Of a stretch of DNA of 52,760 nt, positions 32,468-42,522 are shown one piece after another (positions within the stretch are counted from its first letter, which is position 1; every line of letters starts with the position of its first letter). Both the position numbers and the translations under genes were made by a program. This DNA comes from CAYJKB01 sp964370625 (GTDB taxonomy: Bacteria > Bacillota > Clostridia > Oscillospirales > Butyricicoccaceae): NCBI GenBank assembly GCA_964370625.1, contig CAYJKB010000011.1, positions 1 through 52,760 on the forward strand, written 5' to 3'. The notes beneath the pieces are model-generated. The model was not told the origin of the DNA. It saw only the letters and a list, made by a program, of their open reading frames with translations, and ran no database searches.

Positions 32468-33391
32468 ATGCAAAACTTTGATAAATATAGAGAAATATTA
32501 AAAACTAATGACTTTAATGGTCAAATTACAGAAAACATGGCAATGAGCGATTTTATCACAATGAAAGTTGGAGGAAAAGCTCGTTTTTTTGTAAAACCTT
32601 GCGATATAAATAGCCTTATACTTTGTATAAAAACTGCAAAAGAATGCAATGTTAAATATAAAATTTTGGGAAATGGTTCGAATGTTTTAGTAGCTGATAG
32701 TGGGTTTGATGGTGTGATTATATCTATGTATGGTACACTTGACAAGGTGCAAGTAGATGGTGATGTTATCACAGCTGATGCTGGTGCTTTGGGGAGCAAA
32801 GTTAGTGCATGTGCACTGGAAAACAGCCTGACAGGATTAGAATTTTTATCAGGCATCCCTGGTAGTGTCGGTGGTGCTGTATTTATGAATGCGGGTGCGT
32901 ATGATGGTGAAATGGCATTTGTAGTAACTAAAACTACATATTTAGATGAAAATTTAAACCTTTGTACGATGCAAGGTGATGAACATAAGTTCGCTTATCG
33001 ACATAGTGTATTTAAAGATAATAGAGATTATATTATTGTGTGCACACAAATGAAACTTAAACAGGGTGCGCATAGTGAAATTTTGGAAAAAATGCAAGAT
33101 TTTTCACGACGACGCAGAGATAAACAACCACTAAATTTCCCAAGTTCAGGAAGTACGTTTAAACGACCACCAAATCATTTTGCTGGAGCATTAATTGAAC
33201 AAAGTGGGCTTAAAGGTTATCGAGTGGGCGACGCTATGGTATCAGAAAAACATGCTGGGTTTGTTGTAAATGTTGGAAATGCTACATGTCACGATGTTTT
33301 ATCACTAATAAAATATGTGCAAGACACAGTAATGCAAAATACAGGAATTAAGCTTGAATGTGAAGTTGAAATATTAGAAAGGGTAGAGTGA
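32468..33391 (+). CDS. murB: UDP-N-acetylenolpyruvoylglucosamine reductase
   Basis: FAD enzyme reducing UDP-GlcNAc-enolpyruvate to UDP-MurNAc in peptidoglycan synthesis. 307 residues: FAD-binding NGSNVLVAD and SGIPGSVGGA, then YRHSVFKD, the active-site FPSSGSTFKRP (serine that protonates the product) and the closing EVEIL. This is the type II form, without the extra C-terminal loop. ATG with TTAGGAGAA; the next gene starts 2 bp after its stop. First gene of the murB-rapZ-yvcK-whiA set conserved in Firmicutes. Confidence 0.96.
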   Translation: MQNFDKYREILKTNDFNGQITENMAMSDFITMKVGGKARFFVKPCDINSLILCIKTAKECNVKYKILGNGSNVLVADSGFDGVIISMYGTLDKVQVDGDVITADAGALGSKVSACALENSLTGLEFLSGIPGSVGGAVFMNAGAYDGEMAFVVTKTTYLDENLNLCTMQGDEHKFAYRHSVFKDNRDYIIVCTQMKLKQGAHSEILEKMQDFSRRRRDKQPLNFPSSGSTFKRPPNHFAGALIEQSGLKGYRVGDAMVSEKHAGFVVNVGNATCHDVLSLIKYVQDTVMQNTGIKLECEVEILERVE

Positions 33392-33393
33392 TT

Positions 33394-34254
33394 ATGCAAT
33401 TTTTAATTATCACAGGAATGTCTGGAGCTGGAAAAAGTCATACTATGGCGATTTTAGAAGATTTAGGTTTTTATTGTGTGGATAATATGCCACTTGAACT
33501 TATAATGCACTTTGCCGAAATTTGTCTAGCTGCAAAAGATAGATATGCAAAAGTTGCACTTGTGGCAGATGTTCGTGTTGGTGAAAAATTTAGTATGCTT
33601 AAAACTTCGCTTGATGAAATTGTAAAACTTGGTTGTGAATATAAAATTTTATTTTTAGATGCTGCTACAGATGTTTTAGTTACGAGATATAAAGAAACTC
33701 GTCGCAAGCATCCATTGTCTTCAAATGACACAGTGTCATATACAGAAGCTATTGAAAAAGAGCGTTTAATTCTTGAAGAAGTGAGAAATAATGCAGATTT
33801 TGTTATAGATACATCAAGATTACATTCGTCAAAACTAAGAGAAACAATAATCACATTAATTTCAAGTGAAAAGAAAAAGACAATTACAATAAATGTAGTA
33901 TCTTTCGGGTTTAAATTTGGCAGTCTTGCCGAAGCAGACCTTTTATTTGATGTACGATTTTTACCAAACCCATACTATACACCAGAACTTAGAACACACA
34001 CAGGCATGGATGCCGATGTACAAGAATATGTATTTGCAAATGGAAAAGCTGATGAATTTTGGGATAAACTCAGTAGCATGATAGAATACTTGCTGCCACA
34101 ATATGTTGACGAGGGCAAAGCTTCGCTGACAATTGGCATAGGTTGCACAGGAGGAAAACATCGCTCGGTTACTATTGCTGAAAAATTAAGTGCATTTATT
34201 AAAGAACAAAATTATATTTGTACAGTAAATCACAGAGACATTAAACGTGGGTAA
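33394..34254 (+). CDS. rapZ: RNase adapter / nucleotide-binding RapZ (YvcJ)
   Basis: P-loop protein of the RapZ/YvcJ family. In Gammaproteobacteria it guides RNase E to GlmZ; in Bacillus (YvcJ) it hydrolyses GTP and affects competence. 286 residues with Walker A GMSGAGKS (8-15), YCVDNMP, and the C-terminal domain with GIGCTGGKHRSV. ATG 33394 is chosen over the in-frame GTG at 33388 because AAAGGG lies ten bases before the ATG. It follows murB with 2 bp and precedes yvcK by 36 bp. Confidence 0.95.
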   Translation: MQFLIITGMSGAGKSHTMAILEDLGFYCVDNMPLELIMHFAEICLAAKDRYAKVALVADVRVGEKFSMLKTSLDEIVKLGCEYKILFLDAATDVLVTRYKETRRKHPLSSNDTVSYTEAIEKERLILEEVRNNADFVIDTSRLHSSKLRETIITLISSEKKKTITINVVSFGFKFGSLAEADLLFDVRFLPNPYYTPELRTHTGMDADVQEYVFANGKADEFWDKLSSMIEYLLPQYVDEGKASLTIGIGCTGGKHRSVTIAEKLSAFIKEQNYICTVNHRDIKRG

Positions 34255-34290
34255 CTTAGTTTTAGTATTTAGAAAGGGATGATATAAAGC

Positions 34291-35430
34291 GTGGCTAAAA
34301 CTATTAAGCGTAGAATATATATTAGTATGCTAAGAGCATTTAGGAAATTAAAATCAAACGGCAGAAGACCTACAAAAGATATACGTGATATGAAATCACT
34401 TGGCGCAAATATCGTAGCTATTGGTGGAGGAACAGGACTTTCTACAATGCTTCGTGGACTTAAAGAATATACTGATAACATAACAGCTATAGTAACTGTT
34501 TCAGATGATGGTGGCGGTTCTGGTATGTTGCGTGAAGAGCTAAATATGCTTCCTCCAGGTGATATTAGAAACTGTATTGTAGCACTTGCTAATACAGAGC
34601 CTACGATGCAAAAACTTCTAAATTATCGCTTTACAGAGGGTGCTTATAAAGGACAATCGTTTGGAAATTTATTTTTGGCAGCCTTAAACGGAGTTTACGG
34701 AAGTTTTGAAGAAGCTGTTATGCGAATGAATGAAGTTTTAGCTGTAACAGGGAGAGTGTTACCTGTTACATCATCTGACGTAAACTTGCTTGCAAAGTTT
34801 GAAGATGGAAGCGAAGTTATAGGTGAATCTAAAATTGCACAACATAAAAAAACACATAATTGCAAAATTTCTGAGGTGAAATTAATTCCAGAAGGGTCAC
34901 AAGCTGTGGAAGACGCACTTGAAGCCATAGAAAGAGCTGATATAATAGTGCTAGGACCTGGAAGCTTATATACAAGTATAATTCCAAATTTTTTAGTATC
35001 TGGAATTACACAAGCTGTGCAAAATAGTACAGCACTTAAAATTTACGTGCTAAATATTATGACACAAGATGGTGAAACAGAAGAATATACAGCGTTTGAC
35101 CATGTAAACAGCCTGTTTAATCATTCAGCACAAGGGATATTTGATGTTTGTATCTATAATAAAGAGTTAGTTTCACAGGAATTTATTGAAAGATATGCAA
35201 AAGAAGATGCAAAACAAGTTGAAATGAAAGAAAAAGAATTTTATGATGCTGGAATTATCCCAGTTGGATATGATTTGATGTCAGATAATAAAGATTTTGC
35301 ACGTCATAATCCAGAAAAACTTGCACATGCAATTTTGCGTGAATTTTGTTTGCGTAAAAATCGTGATGGAATTTTTGGAGCGTATGACCGTATGTTGTTT
35401 TCAGAAGAAGAAATGGAAGTTGGTGAATAG
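34291..35430 (+). CDS. yvcK: gluconeogenesis factor YvcK
   Basis: YvcK/CofD-fold protein needed for growth on gluconeogenic carbon sources and for correct localisation of a peptidoglycan enzyme in Bacillus. 379 residues: a basic N-terminal extension of about 35 residues (KRRIYISMLRAFRKLK), then GGGTGLSTMLRGLK, VSDDGGGSGMLR and LPPGDIRN, the last typical of the family. The start is GTG at 34291, with an AGAAAGGGATG site nine bases before it. The same leader with the same spacing is found before pfkA. whiA begins two bases after its stop. Confidence 0.95.
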   Translation: MAKTIKRRIYISMLRAFRKLKSNGRRPTKDIRDMKSLGANIVAIGGGTGLSTMLRGLKEYTDNITAIVTVSDDGGGSGMLREELNMLPPGDIRNCIVALANTEPTMQKLLNYRFTEGAYKGQSFGNLFLAALNGVYGSFEEAVMRMNEVLAVTGRVLPVTSSDVNLLAKFEDGSEVIGESKIAQHKKTHNCKISEVKLIPEGSQAVEDALEAIERADIIVLGPGSLYTSIIPNFLVSGITQAVQNSTALKIYVLNIMTQDGETEEYTAFDHVNSLFNHSAQGIFDVCIYNKELVSQEFIERYAKEDAKQVEMKEKEFYDAGIIPVGYDLMSDNKDFARHNPEKLAHAILREFCLRKNRDGIFGAYDRMLFSEEEMEVGE

Positions 35431-35432
35431 AG

Positions 35433-36344
35433 TTGTCGTTTTCTATGCAAGTTAAAAAAGAAATGTGTAAAACACAAGAAAGTATGTGTTGCACATTATC
35501 TGAATTATATGGAATTTGTTTATTTGCATCAGAATTTTCCTCAAGAGTGATTAAAATTGTTACAGAAAATGAAACTTTTGCTAAAAGAGTGATTTATGAC
35601 TTTTGGCGAGTTTTCAGCATGGAAATAAGTTTTGAAAAACATGCAAAAAGTAATAAATTAATTTGTAAAATAGAAGATGAAAAAAGCATAAAAATCATTT
35701 TTAGTGAATTAGGATATGATTTTAAAGAGCATGTTTCATACAGATTAAATAGAAATATTATTGAAGATGATTGTTGTAAAATATCTTTTTTACGTGGTGT
35801 ATTTTTGTCATCAGGGATAGTGATTGACCCAAAAAAAGAATATCATCTTGAAATTGTAAGCACACACAAGAGTTTGTCACGAGAAATTATTGCACTTATG
35901 CTTGATATGGAACGTTCACCGAAAATCACTGAAAGAAAAGGAAATAGTGTAATTTATTTTAAAGATAGCAACCAAATCGAAGATTTTTTAACTATGTTAG
36001 GAGCATCTAATAGTGCTATGGACATAATGGAAGCTAAAGTTGAAAAAGATTTGAGAAATAGAGTTAACAGAAAAGTTAATTGTGAAACTGCCAATTTATC
36101 AAAAACAATTGAAGCATCGGCTAATCAATGTAAGGTTATTAAGCGAGTTATCGATAAAAATGGGATTGAATCCTTTCCAGATAACTTGATTGAAACAGTG
36201 AAATTAAGGCTTGAAAATCCGATAGCAAGTTTGGCTGAATTAGCAAATTTATCTAATCCACCATGTTCAAAAAGTGGACTTAGCCACAGAATGAGAAAAA
36301 TTATGACGATAGCAAAAGCATTAGGAGATGACACACATGAGTGA
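35433..36344 (+). CDS. whiA: DNA-binding protein WhiA
   Basis: Sporulation/cell-division associated DNA-binding protein with a degenerate homing-endonuclease-like N-terminal domain (to about 200) and a C-terminal helix-turn-helix (from about 215). 303 residues. A TTG start at 35433 is taken because the resulting MSFSMQVKKEM is the usual WhiA N-terminus; the next ATG (35445) would remove it. The C-terminal helix-turn-helix ends with SKSGLSHRMRK. It overlaps the dnaE start by eight bases. Confidence 0.94.
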   Translation: MSFSMQVKKEMCKTQESMCCTLSELYGICLFASEFSSRVIKIVTENETFAKRVIYDFWRVFSMEISFEKHAKSNKLICKIEDEKSIKIIFSELGYDFKEHVSYRLNRNIIEDDCCKISFLRGVFLSSGIVIDPKKEYHLEIVSTHKSLSREIIALMLDMERSPKITERKGNSVIYFKDSNQIEDFLTMLGASNSAMDIMEAKVEKDLRNRVNRKVNCETANLSKTIEASANQCKVIKRVIDKNGIESFPDNLIETVKLRLENPIASLAELANLSNPPCSKSGLSHRMRKIMTIAKALGDDTHE

Positions 36345-39300
36345 ACAAAATAATATTAATACAGCTGAAAATAACTTTGTTCATTTACATGTACATAGTG
36401 AATTTAGTTTACTTGATGGTGCTTGTAGGCTTGATAATCTTGTAAATACAGCAAAAGAAATGGGAATGCCAGCTGTGGCAATTACAGATCATGGTGTTAT
36501 GTATGGAGCTATTGATTTTTATAAAAAAGCTAAAAAAGCGGGAATAAAGCCTATTATTGGTTGTGAAGTTTATGTTGCACCGAGAACCATGACAGATAAA
36601 GTGTATGAACTAGATGCAAGTGGATACCATTTAGTGCTCTTGTGCAAAAACATGACAGGCTATCAAAACTTAATACATATGGTAAGCCGAAGTTTTACAG
36701 AAGGATTTTATGTTAAGCCTCGTATAGATATGGATATGATGAGACAACATAGCGAGGGATTAATTTGCCTATCAGCATGTCTTGGGGGAATTATTCCAAC
36801 TAAGCTTATGCAAGGCGATTATGAAGGTGCAAAGCAAATTGCATTAGAACATTTAGAAATTTTTGGCAAGGGAAATTATTATTTGGAAATACAAAATCAT
36901 AATTTACCTGAACAAGGTGCAGTTAATCGTGATTTAGCAAAAATATCAAAAGAAACAGGAATACCACTTGTAGCAACTAATGATATACATTATGTAACTC
37001 GAAAAGATGCACGCATTCAAGATGTATTAATGTGTATTCAAATGAATAAAATTGTTGAAGACCCAGATAGAATGAAATTTTCTACAGAGGAATTTTATCT
37101 AAAGTCATATGATGAAATGTTGGAGGCTCTGCCGGAATATCCACAGGCTGTGGAAAACACTGTTAAAATTGCTGATATGTGCAATCTTGAATTTACTTTT
37201 GGCGAATATCATTTACCTGTTTTCGATGTGCCTGATGGTTTTACAGCCGAAGAATATCTTCAAAAACTTTGCTTTGAAGGTCTTGAAAAACGCTATGGTG
37301 AAGATAAATTAAATTATGAAGAACGACTGAATTTTGAAATTGATATGATTGTCAAAATGGGATTTACTGATTATTTTTTAATAACCAGTGATTTTATCGC
37401 ATATGCTAAAAATAATGGAATTTCTGTAGGTCCTGGCAGGGGCTCTGCTGCAGGGAGCATAGTTTCTTATTGTTTAGGAATAACTGATATTGACCCTGTA
37501 GGTTATTCATTATATTTTGAACGTTTCCTAAATCCAGAGCGTGTAAGTATGCCTGATATTGATATTGATTTTTGTTATGTACGTCGCCAAGAAGTTATTG
37601 ATTATGTTGTTGCAAAGTATGGTAAAGATAGAGTTGCACAAATCGTAACTTTTGGTACTATGGCAGCTCGTGGAGCAATTCGAGATGTAGGACGTGCATT
37701 GAATATATCATATGCAGAAGTTGATAAAGTTGCAAAACTTGTGCCAAATGAACTGCATATAACACTTGAAAAAGCATTGAAATCTTCATCACAACTTCGT
37801 AGCATATACGAAAACGAGCCGAAAATAGCAGAACTTATAGATACGGCAAAAGCACTTGAAGGTATGCCACGTCATGCATCAACTCACGCTGCTGGTGTAG
37901 TTATTACCAATAAACCTGTATCAACTTATGTGCCACTATCGAAAAATGATGAGTCTATAGTTACACAGTTTCCGATGACGACGCTAGAAGAACTAGGACT
38001 ATTAAAAATGGATTTCTTAGGGCTGCGCAATCTTACAGTTGTACGTGATGCTGAAAAAATGATTAAAACATTTAATCAAGATTTTGACCTTGACAGCATA
38101 CCAATGGATGATAATGAAACCTTTGAAATGCTTGGAGAAGGAAAAACGGCAGGTGTATTCCAACTTGAAAGTGTAGGTATTACCAACGTAGTTACAGGGC
38201 TTCGCCCACATTCGCTAGAAGATATTACAGCTGTTGTAGCACTTTATCGTCCAGGGCCTATGCAATCAATTCCGACTTATATAGAGTGTAAGCATAATCC
38301 TGAAAAAGTAAAATATAAACATGAACTTTTAAGAGATATTTTATCTGTAACTTATGGTTGTATGGTGTATCAAGAACAAGTTATGGAAGTTTTTCGTGTA
38401 CTTGCTGGATATTCGCTTGGTAAAGCCGATATGGTGCGTAGAGCGATGTCAAAAAAGAAAATGGACGAGCTTGCTCGTGAGAGAATTAACTTTGTGCAAG
38501 GTAATGAGGAACTAGGAATTGATGGAGCTTTAAAGCGTGGAGTTCCTGAAAAGGTTGCAAATGAAATATTTGACCAAATTTTGGATTTCGCAAATTATGC
38601 ATTTAATAAAGCACATGCTGTATCTTATGCACTGATTGCATATCAAACAGCATATTTAAAACGTCATTATCCGAAAGAATACATGGCAGCACTGCTGACT
38701 TCGGTGCTTGATAGTTCGGACAAAATTGCACTTTATATTATGCGTTGTCGTGAAATGGGCATGGAAGTTACACCACCTGATATAAATTTTTCTAAAGCTG
38801 ATTTTACAGTTTCGGAAGGACAAATTGTTTTCGGTTTAGTAGCACTTAAAAATGTAGGCAGACAACTTATAAATCGTCTTATAGCTGAAAGAGAACAAAA
38901 TGGAAACTTTAAATCTTTTTCTGATTTTTGTTCTCGAGCTGTAACACTTGATGTGAATAAAAGAGCAGTTGAAAGCTTTATAAAAAGTGGTTGCTTTGAT
39001 AGAATGGGGCTGAAACGTTCAGCTTTACTTCGAATTTTTGAACGTATTTTAGACAGTGCTTCAAATTCACGCAAAAAGAATTTAGAAGGTCAAATGGATT
39101 TATTTTCTATGGGGACTACTCAAAAATCTGATGAAAATGAAGATATAGAACTGCCAGATATACCTGAACTTGCAAAAAAAGAGCTTTTAATGATGGAAAA
39201 AGAAACAACTGGTATTTATTTATCAGGGCATCCAATGGATGATTATGTAGATATGATTAAAACACTTGCAATACCACCAATTGGAGAAATTCATGAAGCT

Positions 39301-39873
39301 TTTTCAGGTGAAGAACATGGAAAATATTCTGATGGTATGCGAACTAAAATATGTGGAGTTATTACGAATATAAGGCTTCAAACTACACGTTCGAATACTA
39401 TGATGGCTTATATTTATCTTGAAGATGTATCAGGTAGCATGGAAATTATAGCTTTTTCAAAAGTGCTAGATAAACATTCGTATGAATTAAAAACAGATAA
39501 TGCAGTAATGATTGAAGGCAGACTTGATGCTAAAGAAGATGAAGCACCAAAACTTATCTGTGAAAAGGCTGTATTGTTAGCTGATTTTATCAGAAATGAA
39601 CAAGGTCAGCAGGAAAAAAGTGTGATTAGCAATGAGCAAAAAGCAAAAGCTACACAAACTTTATATATAAGTGTCGAAGGAATTAATTCTCCAATTGTGG
39701 AAGATGCAAAGCTTATTTTAAAAGAATTTAATGGTGATATACCAGTGGTTTTTTATGATAGATTAACCAAGAAAAAGTATGGTGCAAACCGTACATTTTA
39801 TGTAAGAAAAGAATATGAACTTTTGGAGAAATTGAGATTTATTCTTGGCGAAGAAAATGTTATACTAAAATAA
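36337..39873 (+). CDS. dnaE: DNA polymerase III alpha subunit, DnaE type
   Basis: Replicative DNA polymerase. 1178 residues: PHP domain (HVHSEFSLLDGA near 17-28), palm with the catalytic PDIDIDF (D407, D409), fingers, helix-hairpin-helix near 850, and an OB fold (about 1000-1080). No DEDD exonuclease insert, so it is DnaE and not PolC. The ATG 36337 is chosen because AGGAG lies nine bases upstream; an in-frame ATG at 36328 abuts that site. It overlaps whiA, so it is co-expressed with the murB set. A polC gene is not in the window. Confidence 0.96.
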   Translation: MSEQNNINTAENNFVHLHVHSEFSLLDGACRLDNLVNTAKEMGMPAVAITDHGVMYGAIDFYKKAKKAGIKPIIGCEVYVAPRTMTDKVYELDASGYHLVLLCKNMTGYQNLIHMVSRSFTEGFYVKPRIDMDMMRQHSEGLICLSACLGGIIPTKLMQGDYEGAKQIALEHLEIFGKGNYYLEIQNHNLPEQGAVNRDLAKISKETGIPLVATNDIHYVTRKDARIQDVLMCIQMNKIVEDPDRMKFSTEEFYLKSYDEMLEALPEYPQAVENTVKIADMCNLEFTFGEYHLPVFDVPDGFTAEEYLQKLCFEGLEKRYGEDKLNYEERLNFEIDMIVKMGFTDYFLITSDFIAYAKNNGISVGPGRGSAAGSIVSYCLGITDIDPVGYSLYFERFLNPERVSMPDIDIDFCYVRRQEVIDYVVAKYGKDRVAQIVTFGTMAARGAIRDVGRALNISYAEVDKVAKLVPNELHITLEKALKSSSQLRSIYENEPKIAELIDTAKALEGMPRHASTHAAGVVITNKPVSTYVPLSKNDESIVTQFPMTTLEELGLLKMDFLGLRNLTVVRDAEKMIKTFNQDFDLDSIPMDDNETFEMLGEGKTAGVFQLESVGITNVVTGLRPHSLEDITAVVALYRPGPMQSIPTYIECKHNPEKVKYKHELLRDILSVTYGCMVYQEQVMEVFRVLAGYSLGKADMVRRAMSKKKMDELARERINFVQGNEELGIDGALKRGVPEKVANEIFDQILDFANYAFNKAHAVSYALIAYQTAYLKRHYPKEYMAALLTSVLDSSDKIALYIMRCREMGMEVTPPDINFSKADFTVSEGQIVFGLVALKNVGRQLINRLIAEREQNGNFKSFSDFCSRAVTLDVNKRAVESFIKSGCFDRMGLKRSALLRIFERILDSASNSRKKNLEGQMDLFSMGTTQKSDENEDIELPDIPELAKKELLMMEKETTGIYLSGHPMDDYVDMIKTLAIPPIGEIHEAFSGEEHGKYSDGMRTKICGVITNIRLQTTRSNTMMAYIYLEDVSGSMEIIAFSKVLDKHSYELKTDNAVMIEGRLDAKEDEAPKLICEKAVLLADFIRNEQGQQEKSVISNEQKAKATQTLYISVEGINSPIVEDAKLILKEFNGDIPVVFYDRLTKKKYGANRTFYVRKEYELLEKLRFILGEENVILK

Positions 39874-39917
39874 TATAAATTTAAAGCTTACAAAATAAGA
39901 AAGGGATGGATAATGTC

Positions 39918-40895
39918 ATGGAAAAAAAAGAAATAAGGCGTATCGGAGTGCTTACAAGTGGTGGGGATGCACCAGGTATGAATCCTGCAATTCGAGCGAT
40001 AGTGCGTACTGCTGGAAGTATGGATATTGGCGTTTTAGGTATTCGTCGTGGTTATAGTGGGCTTATTAATGGAGATATTTTAGAGCTTGATTCTAAAAGT
40101 GTAAATGGTATTATTACTCGTGGGGGCACAATGCTTTACACTGCAAGATGTATGGAAATGCATACAGAGGATGGTTTGCAAAAAGCTGCGAATACTTGCA
40201 AATATTTAGGTATAGATGGACTTATTGCAATCGGTGGCGATGGTACTTTTAAAGGTGCTAGAGAACTTTGTAGATTAGGCGTTCCGACTATTGGTATTCC
40301 AGCTACAATAGATAATGATATTGCGTGCACAGATTATACTATCGGTTTTGATACAGCGTGCAACACAGCTATAGATGCACTTGATAAACTTCGTGACACA
40401 ATGCAATCTCATGAACGTTGTTCAGTTGTTGAAGTAATGGGACGTAATGCAGGACATTTAGCACTTGATGTAGGTATTGGTGAAGGTGCAACTGCAATTT
40501 TAATTCCAGAACATGAAACAGATTTTGAAACAGAAATTGTAGAGCGTATGCGTCGTGCAAAAATTAAAGGGCGTAATCATCACATTATCATTGTTGCAGA
40601 AGGTGTTGGAAATGCTTCTGATATTGCAGAACGTATTTATTCATCAACTGGAATTGACACAAGGGTTACAATTTTAGGACATGTTCAGCGTGGAGGTTCT
40701 CCATCTATTCGTGATAGAGTTATTGCTAGTAGAATGGGATATTATGCAGTTAAGACTTTGATTGAAGGTGGCACAAATCGTGTTGTTTGCGTTAAAGATA
40801 ATAATATAATTGATGAAGATATTGAAATAGCATTATCTCAACATAAAACAGTTTCAAAAGAATATTTAGAAACTGTTCGTGCAATTTCAATTTAA
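39918..40895 (+). CDS. pfkA: ATP-dependent 6-phosphofructokinase
   Basis: Phosphorylates fructose 6-phosphate in glycolysis. 325 residues: GGDAPGMN (ATP), GGDGTFKGA, the catalytic TIDND (proton-acceptor aspartate), MGRNAGH and HVQRGGSPS, all normal. The GDGT glycine/threonine state indicates ATP rather than pyrophosphate. The start is ATG 39918, chosen because AGAAAGGGATG lies nine bases upstream as before yvcK; an in-frame ATG at 39906 overlaps that site. The next gene begins three bases after the stop. dnaE-pfkA adjacency is common in Clostridia. Confidence 0.96.
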   Translation: MEKKEIRRIGVLTSGGDAPGMNPAIRAIVRTAGSMDIGVLGIRRGYSGLINGDILELDSKSVNGIITRGGTMLYTARCMEMHTEDGLQKAANTCKYLGIDGLIAIGGDGTFKGARELCRLGVPTIGIPATIDNDIACTDYTIGFDTACNTAIDALDKLRDTMQSHERCSVVEVMGRNAGHLALDVGIGEGATAILIPEHETDFETEIVERMRRAKIKGRNHHIIIVAEGVGNASDIAERIYSSTGIDTRVTILGHVQRGGSPSIRDRVIASRMGYYAVKTLIEGGTNRVVCVKDNNIIDEDIEIALSQHKTVSKEYLETVRAISI

Positions 40896-40898
40896 TAC

Positions 40899-41633
40899 AT
40901 GAAAAAAACGATAATAATAAGTGGTGCATCTCGAGGGATAGGAGCAGCTTGTGCAAAATTATTTGCAGAAAATAACTATAATGCTGTAATAAATTTCAAC
41001 AAATCGGAGAATAACGCCAAAATATTACAAAATGAAATCATAAATAACGGTGGTAATGCAATTTTAGTGAAAGCTGATGTTTCGAATTATCAACAAGCTG
41101 ATATACTAGTTAAAACTGCAATTAACGAATTTGGCAGTGTTGATGTGCTGATTAATAATGCTGGAATATCACAATACTCACTTTTTACTGACACAACTGA
41201 ACATGATTTTGATGATATTTTCAATATAAATGTCAAGAGTGTATATAACCTAAGTCGTATTGTTTTGCCTTATTTAATCCGTCAGCAAAATGGAAATATA
41301 ATAAATATTTCTTCAATGTGGGGGCAGGTAGGTGCATCGTGTGAAGTGCTATATTCTGCAACTAAATCTGCTATTATAGGAATGACAAAAGCACTTGCGA
41401 AAGAAGTGGCACCTTCTAATATCAGGGTAAATGCAATAGCACCTGGTATAATTGATACAGATATGATGTCAGATTTTACGGAAGAGGATATAAAATATTT
41501 ATGTAATCAAACTCCACTTGGTAAACTTGGCACGCCTCAAGATATAGCTAAAACAGCGTTATTTTTAGCATCTGATAATGCAAGTTTTATTACGGGACAA
41601 ATTTTTGGTGTAAATGGTGGATATATCATTTAA
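40899..41633 (+). CDS. SDR, FabG-like 3-oxoacyl reductase family
   Basis: NAD(P)H-dependent oxidoreductase, 244 residues, with GASRGIGAA, the DVS and NNAG motifs, ISSMWG, the catalytic YSATK and the FabG-like closing ITGQIFGVNGGY. The whole pattern fits FabG or the ElmA-like reductases. It is in the pfkA transcript, not near other fatty-acid genes, so the role in lipid synthesis is not proven and no symbol is given. The start is 3 bp after pfkA with no clear ribosome site of its own, implying coupling. Confidence 0.88.
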   Translation: MKKTIIISGASRGIGAACAKLFAENNYNAVINFNKSENNAKILQNEIINNGGNAILVKADVSNYQQADILVKTAINEFGSVDVLINNAGISQYSLFTDTTEHDFDDIFNINVKSVYNLSRIVLPYLIRQQNGNIINISSMWGQVGASCEVLYSATKSAIIGMTKALAKEVAPSNIRVNAIAPGIIDTDMMSDFTEEDIKYLCNQTPLGKLGTPQDIAKTALFLASDNASFITGQIFGVNGGYII

Positions 41634-41659
41634 GTTAGTGAAATAAGTAAGAGGTACAA

Positions 41660-42508
41660 ATGCTGATTAAAGAATTTGAAGACTATATTGAGATTACTGG
41701 GGTAGATGATTTTTCATCAAAACATACTTTTTTATGTGGACAATGTTTCCGATTTGATGAACAAAAAGACGGAAGCTTTATCGGGGTTGCCTTTGATAAA
41801 GTAGTTAAAATTTGTGATATCGAAGATGGTTTGCGTATTAGTGGCACAAGAGCAGAATTTAATAAAACTTGGAAAAATTTCCTAGACCTTGAGCGTGATT
41901 ATGCTTCTATTCGCAAAAGTTTTGCAACTGATGAATTTACAAAAAATGCTGCCGAATTTGGCAGAGGAATAAGACTACTTCAGCAAGACCATTGGGAAGC
42001 ACTTTGTTCATTTATCATTTCGCAATGTAATAATATTCCTAGAATACGAAGCATTGTAAGGACTTTATGCAAAAATTTTGGTCAAAAAATAGAGTTTGAA
42101 GGACAAGATTATTTTACTTTTCCATCACCACAAAAAATTGCATCACTAACATTAGAAGACCTTGCGATATTAAAATGTGGATATAGAGCACCATACATAT
42201 TAGAAGCTGCAAAGTCTATTGTAAATGGCACATTAGATTTTGAAATGTTGTCACAAATGGACACACCTACAGCAAGAAAATCAATAATGACACAAAAAGG
42301 TGTAGGCGCAAAAGTGGCAGACTGTTTCTTGCTATTTGGGCTTTATAAATATGATGCATTTCCAAAAGATACTTGGATGAAAAAAGCAAAAGAATTTTAT
42401 GATGGGGAAATGGATGAAACAGCATATGGCAAATATGCTGGAATATATCAACAATACATTTTTTATTATGCAAGAGAAAATGGCATTGGTACAAAACCTA
42501 AAAAATAA
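41660..42508 (+). CDS. 8-oxoguanine DNA glycosylase (OGG1 type)
   Basis: Base-excision repair enzyme of the OGG1 family, removing 8-oxoguanine and nicking the strand. 282 residues: OGG_N domain (about 1-110), then the helix-hairpin-helix GPD domain with the catalytic lysine K218 in GVGAKVADC and the aspartate D237 in FPKDTWM. QCNNIPRI and GYRAPYI are typical. Bacteria more often use MutM, but Clostridia such as C. acetobutylicum are known to carry OGG1-type enzymes. It has a GAGG site and lies 26 bp after the SDR gene. Confidence 0.93.
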   Translation: MLIKEFEDYIEITGVDDFSSKHTFLCGQCFRFDEQKDGSFIGVAFDKVVKICDIEDGLRISGTRAEFNKTWKNFLDLERDYASIRKSFATDEFTKNAAEFGRGIRLLQQDHWEALCSFIISQCNNIPRIRSIVRTLCKNFGQKIEFEGQDYFTFPSPQKIASLTLEDLAILKCGYRAPYILEAAKSIVNGTLDFEMLSQMDTPTARKSIMTQKGVGAKVADCFLLFGLYKYDAFPKDTWMKKAKEFYDGEMDETAYGKYAGIYQQYIFYYARENGIGTKPKK

Positions 42509-42522
42509 AACACAGGTGAATT

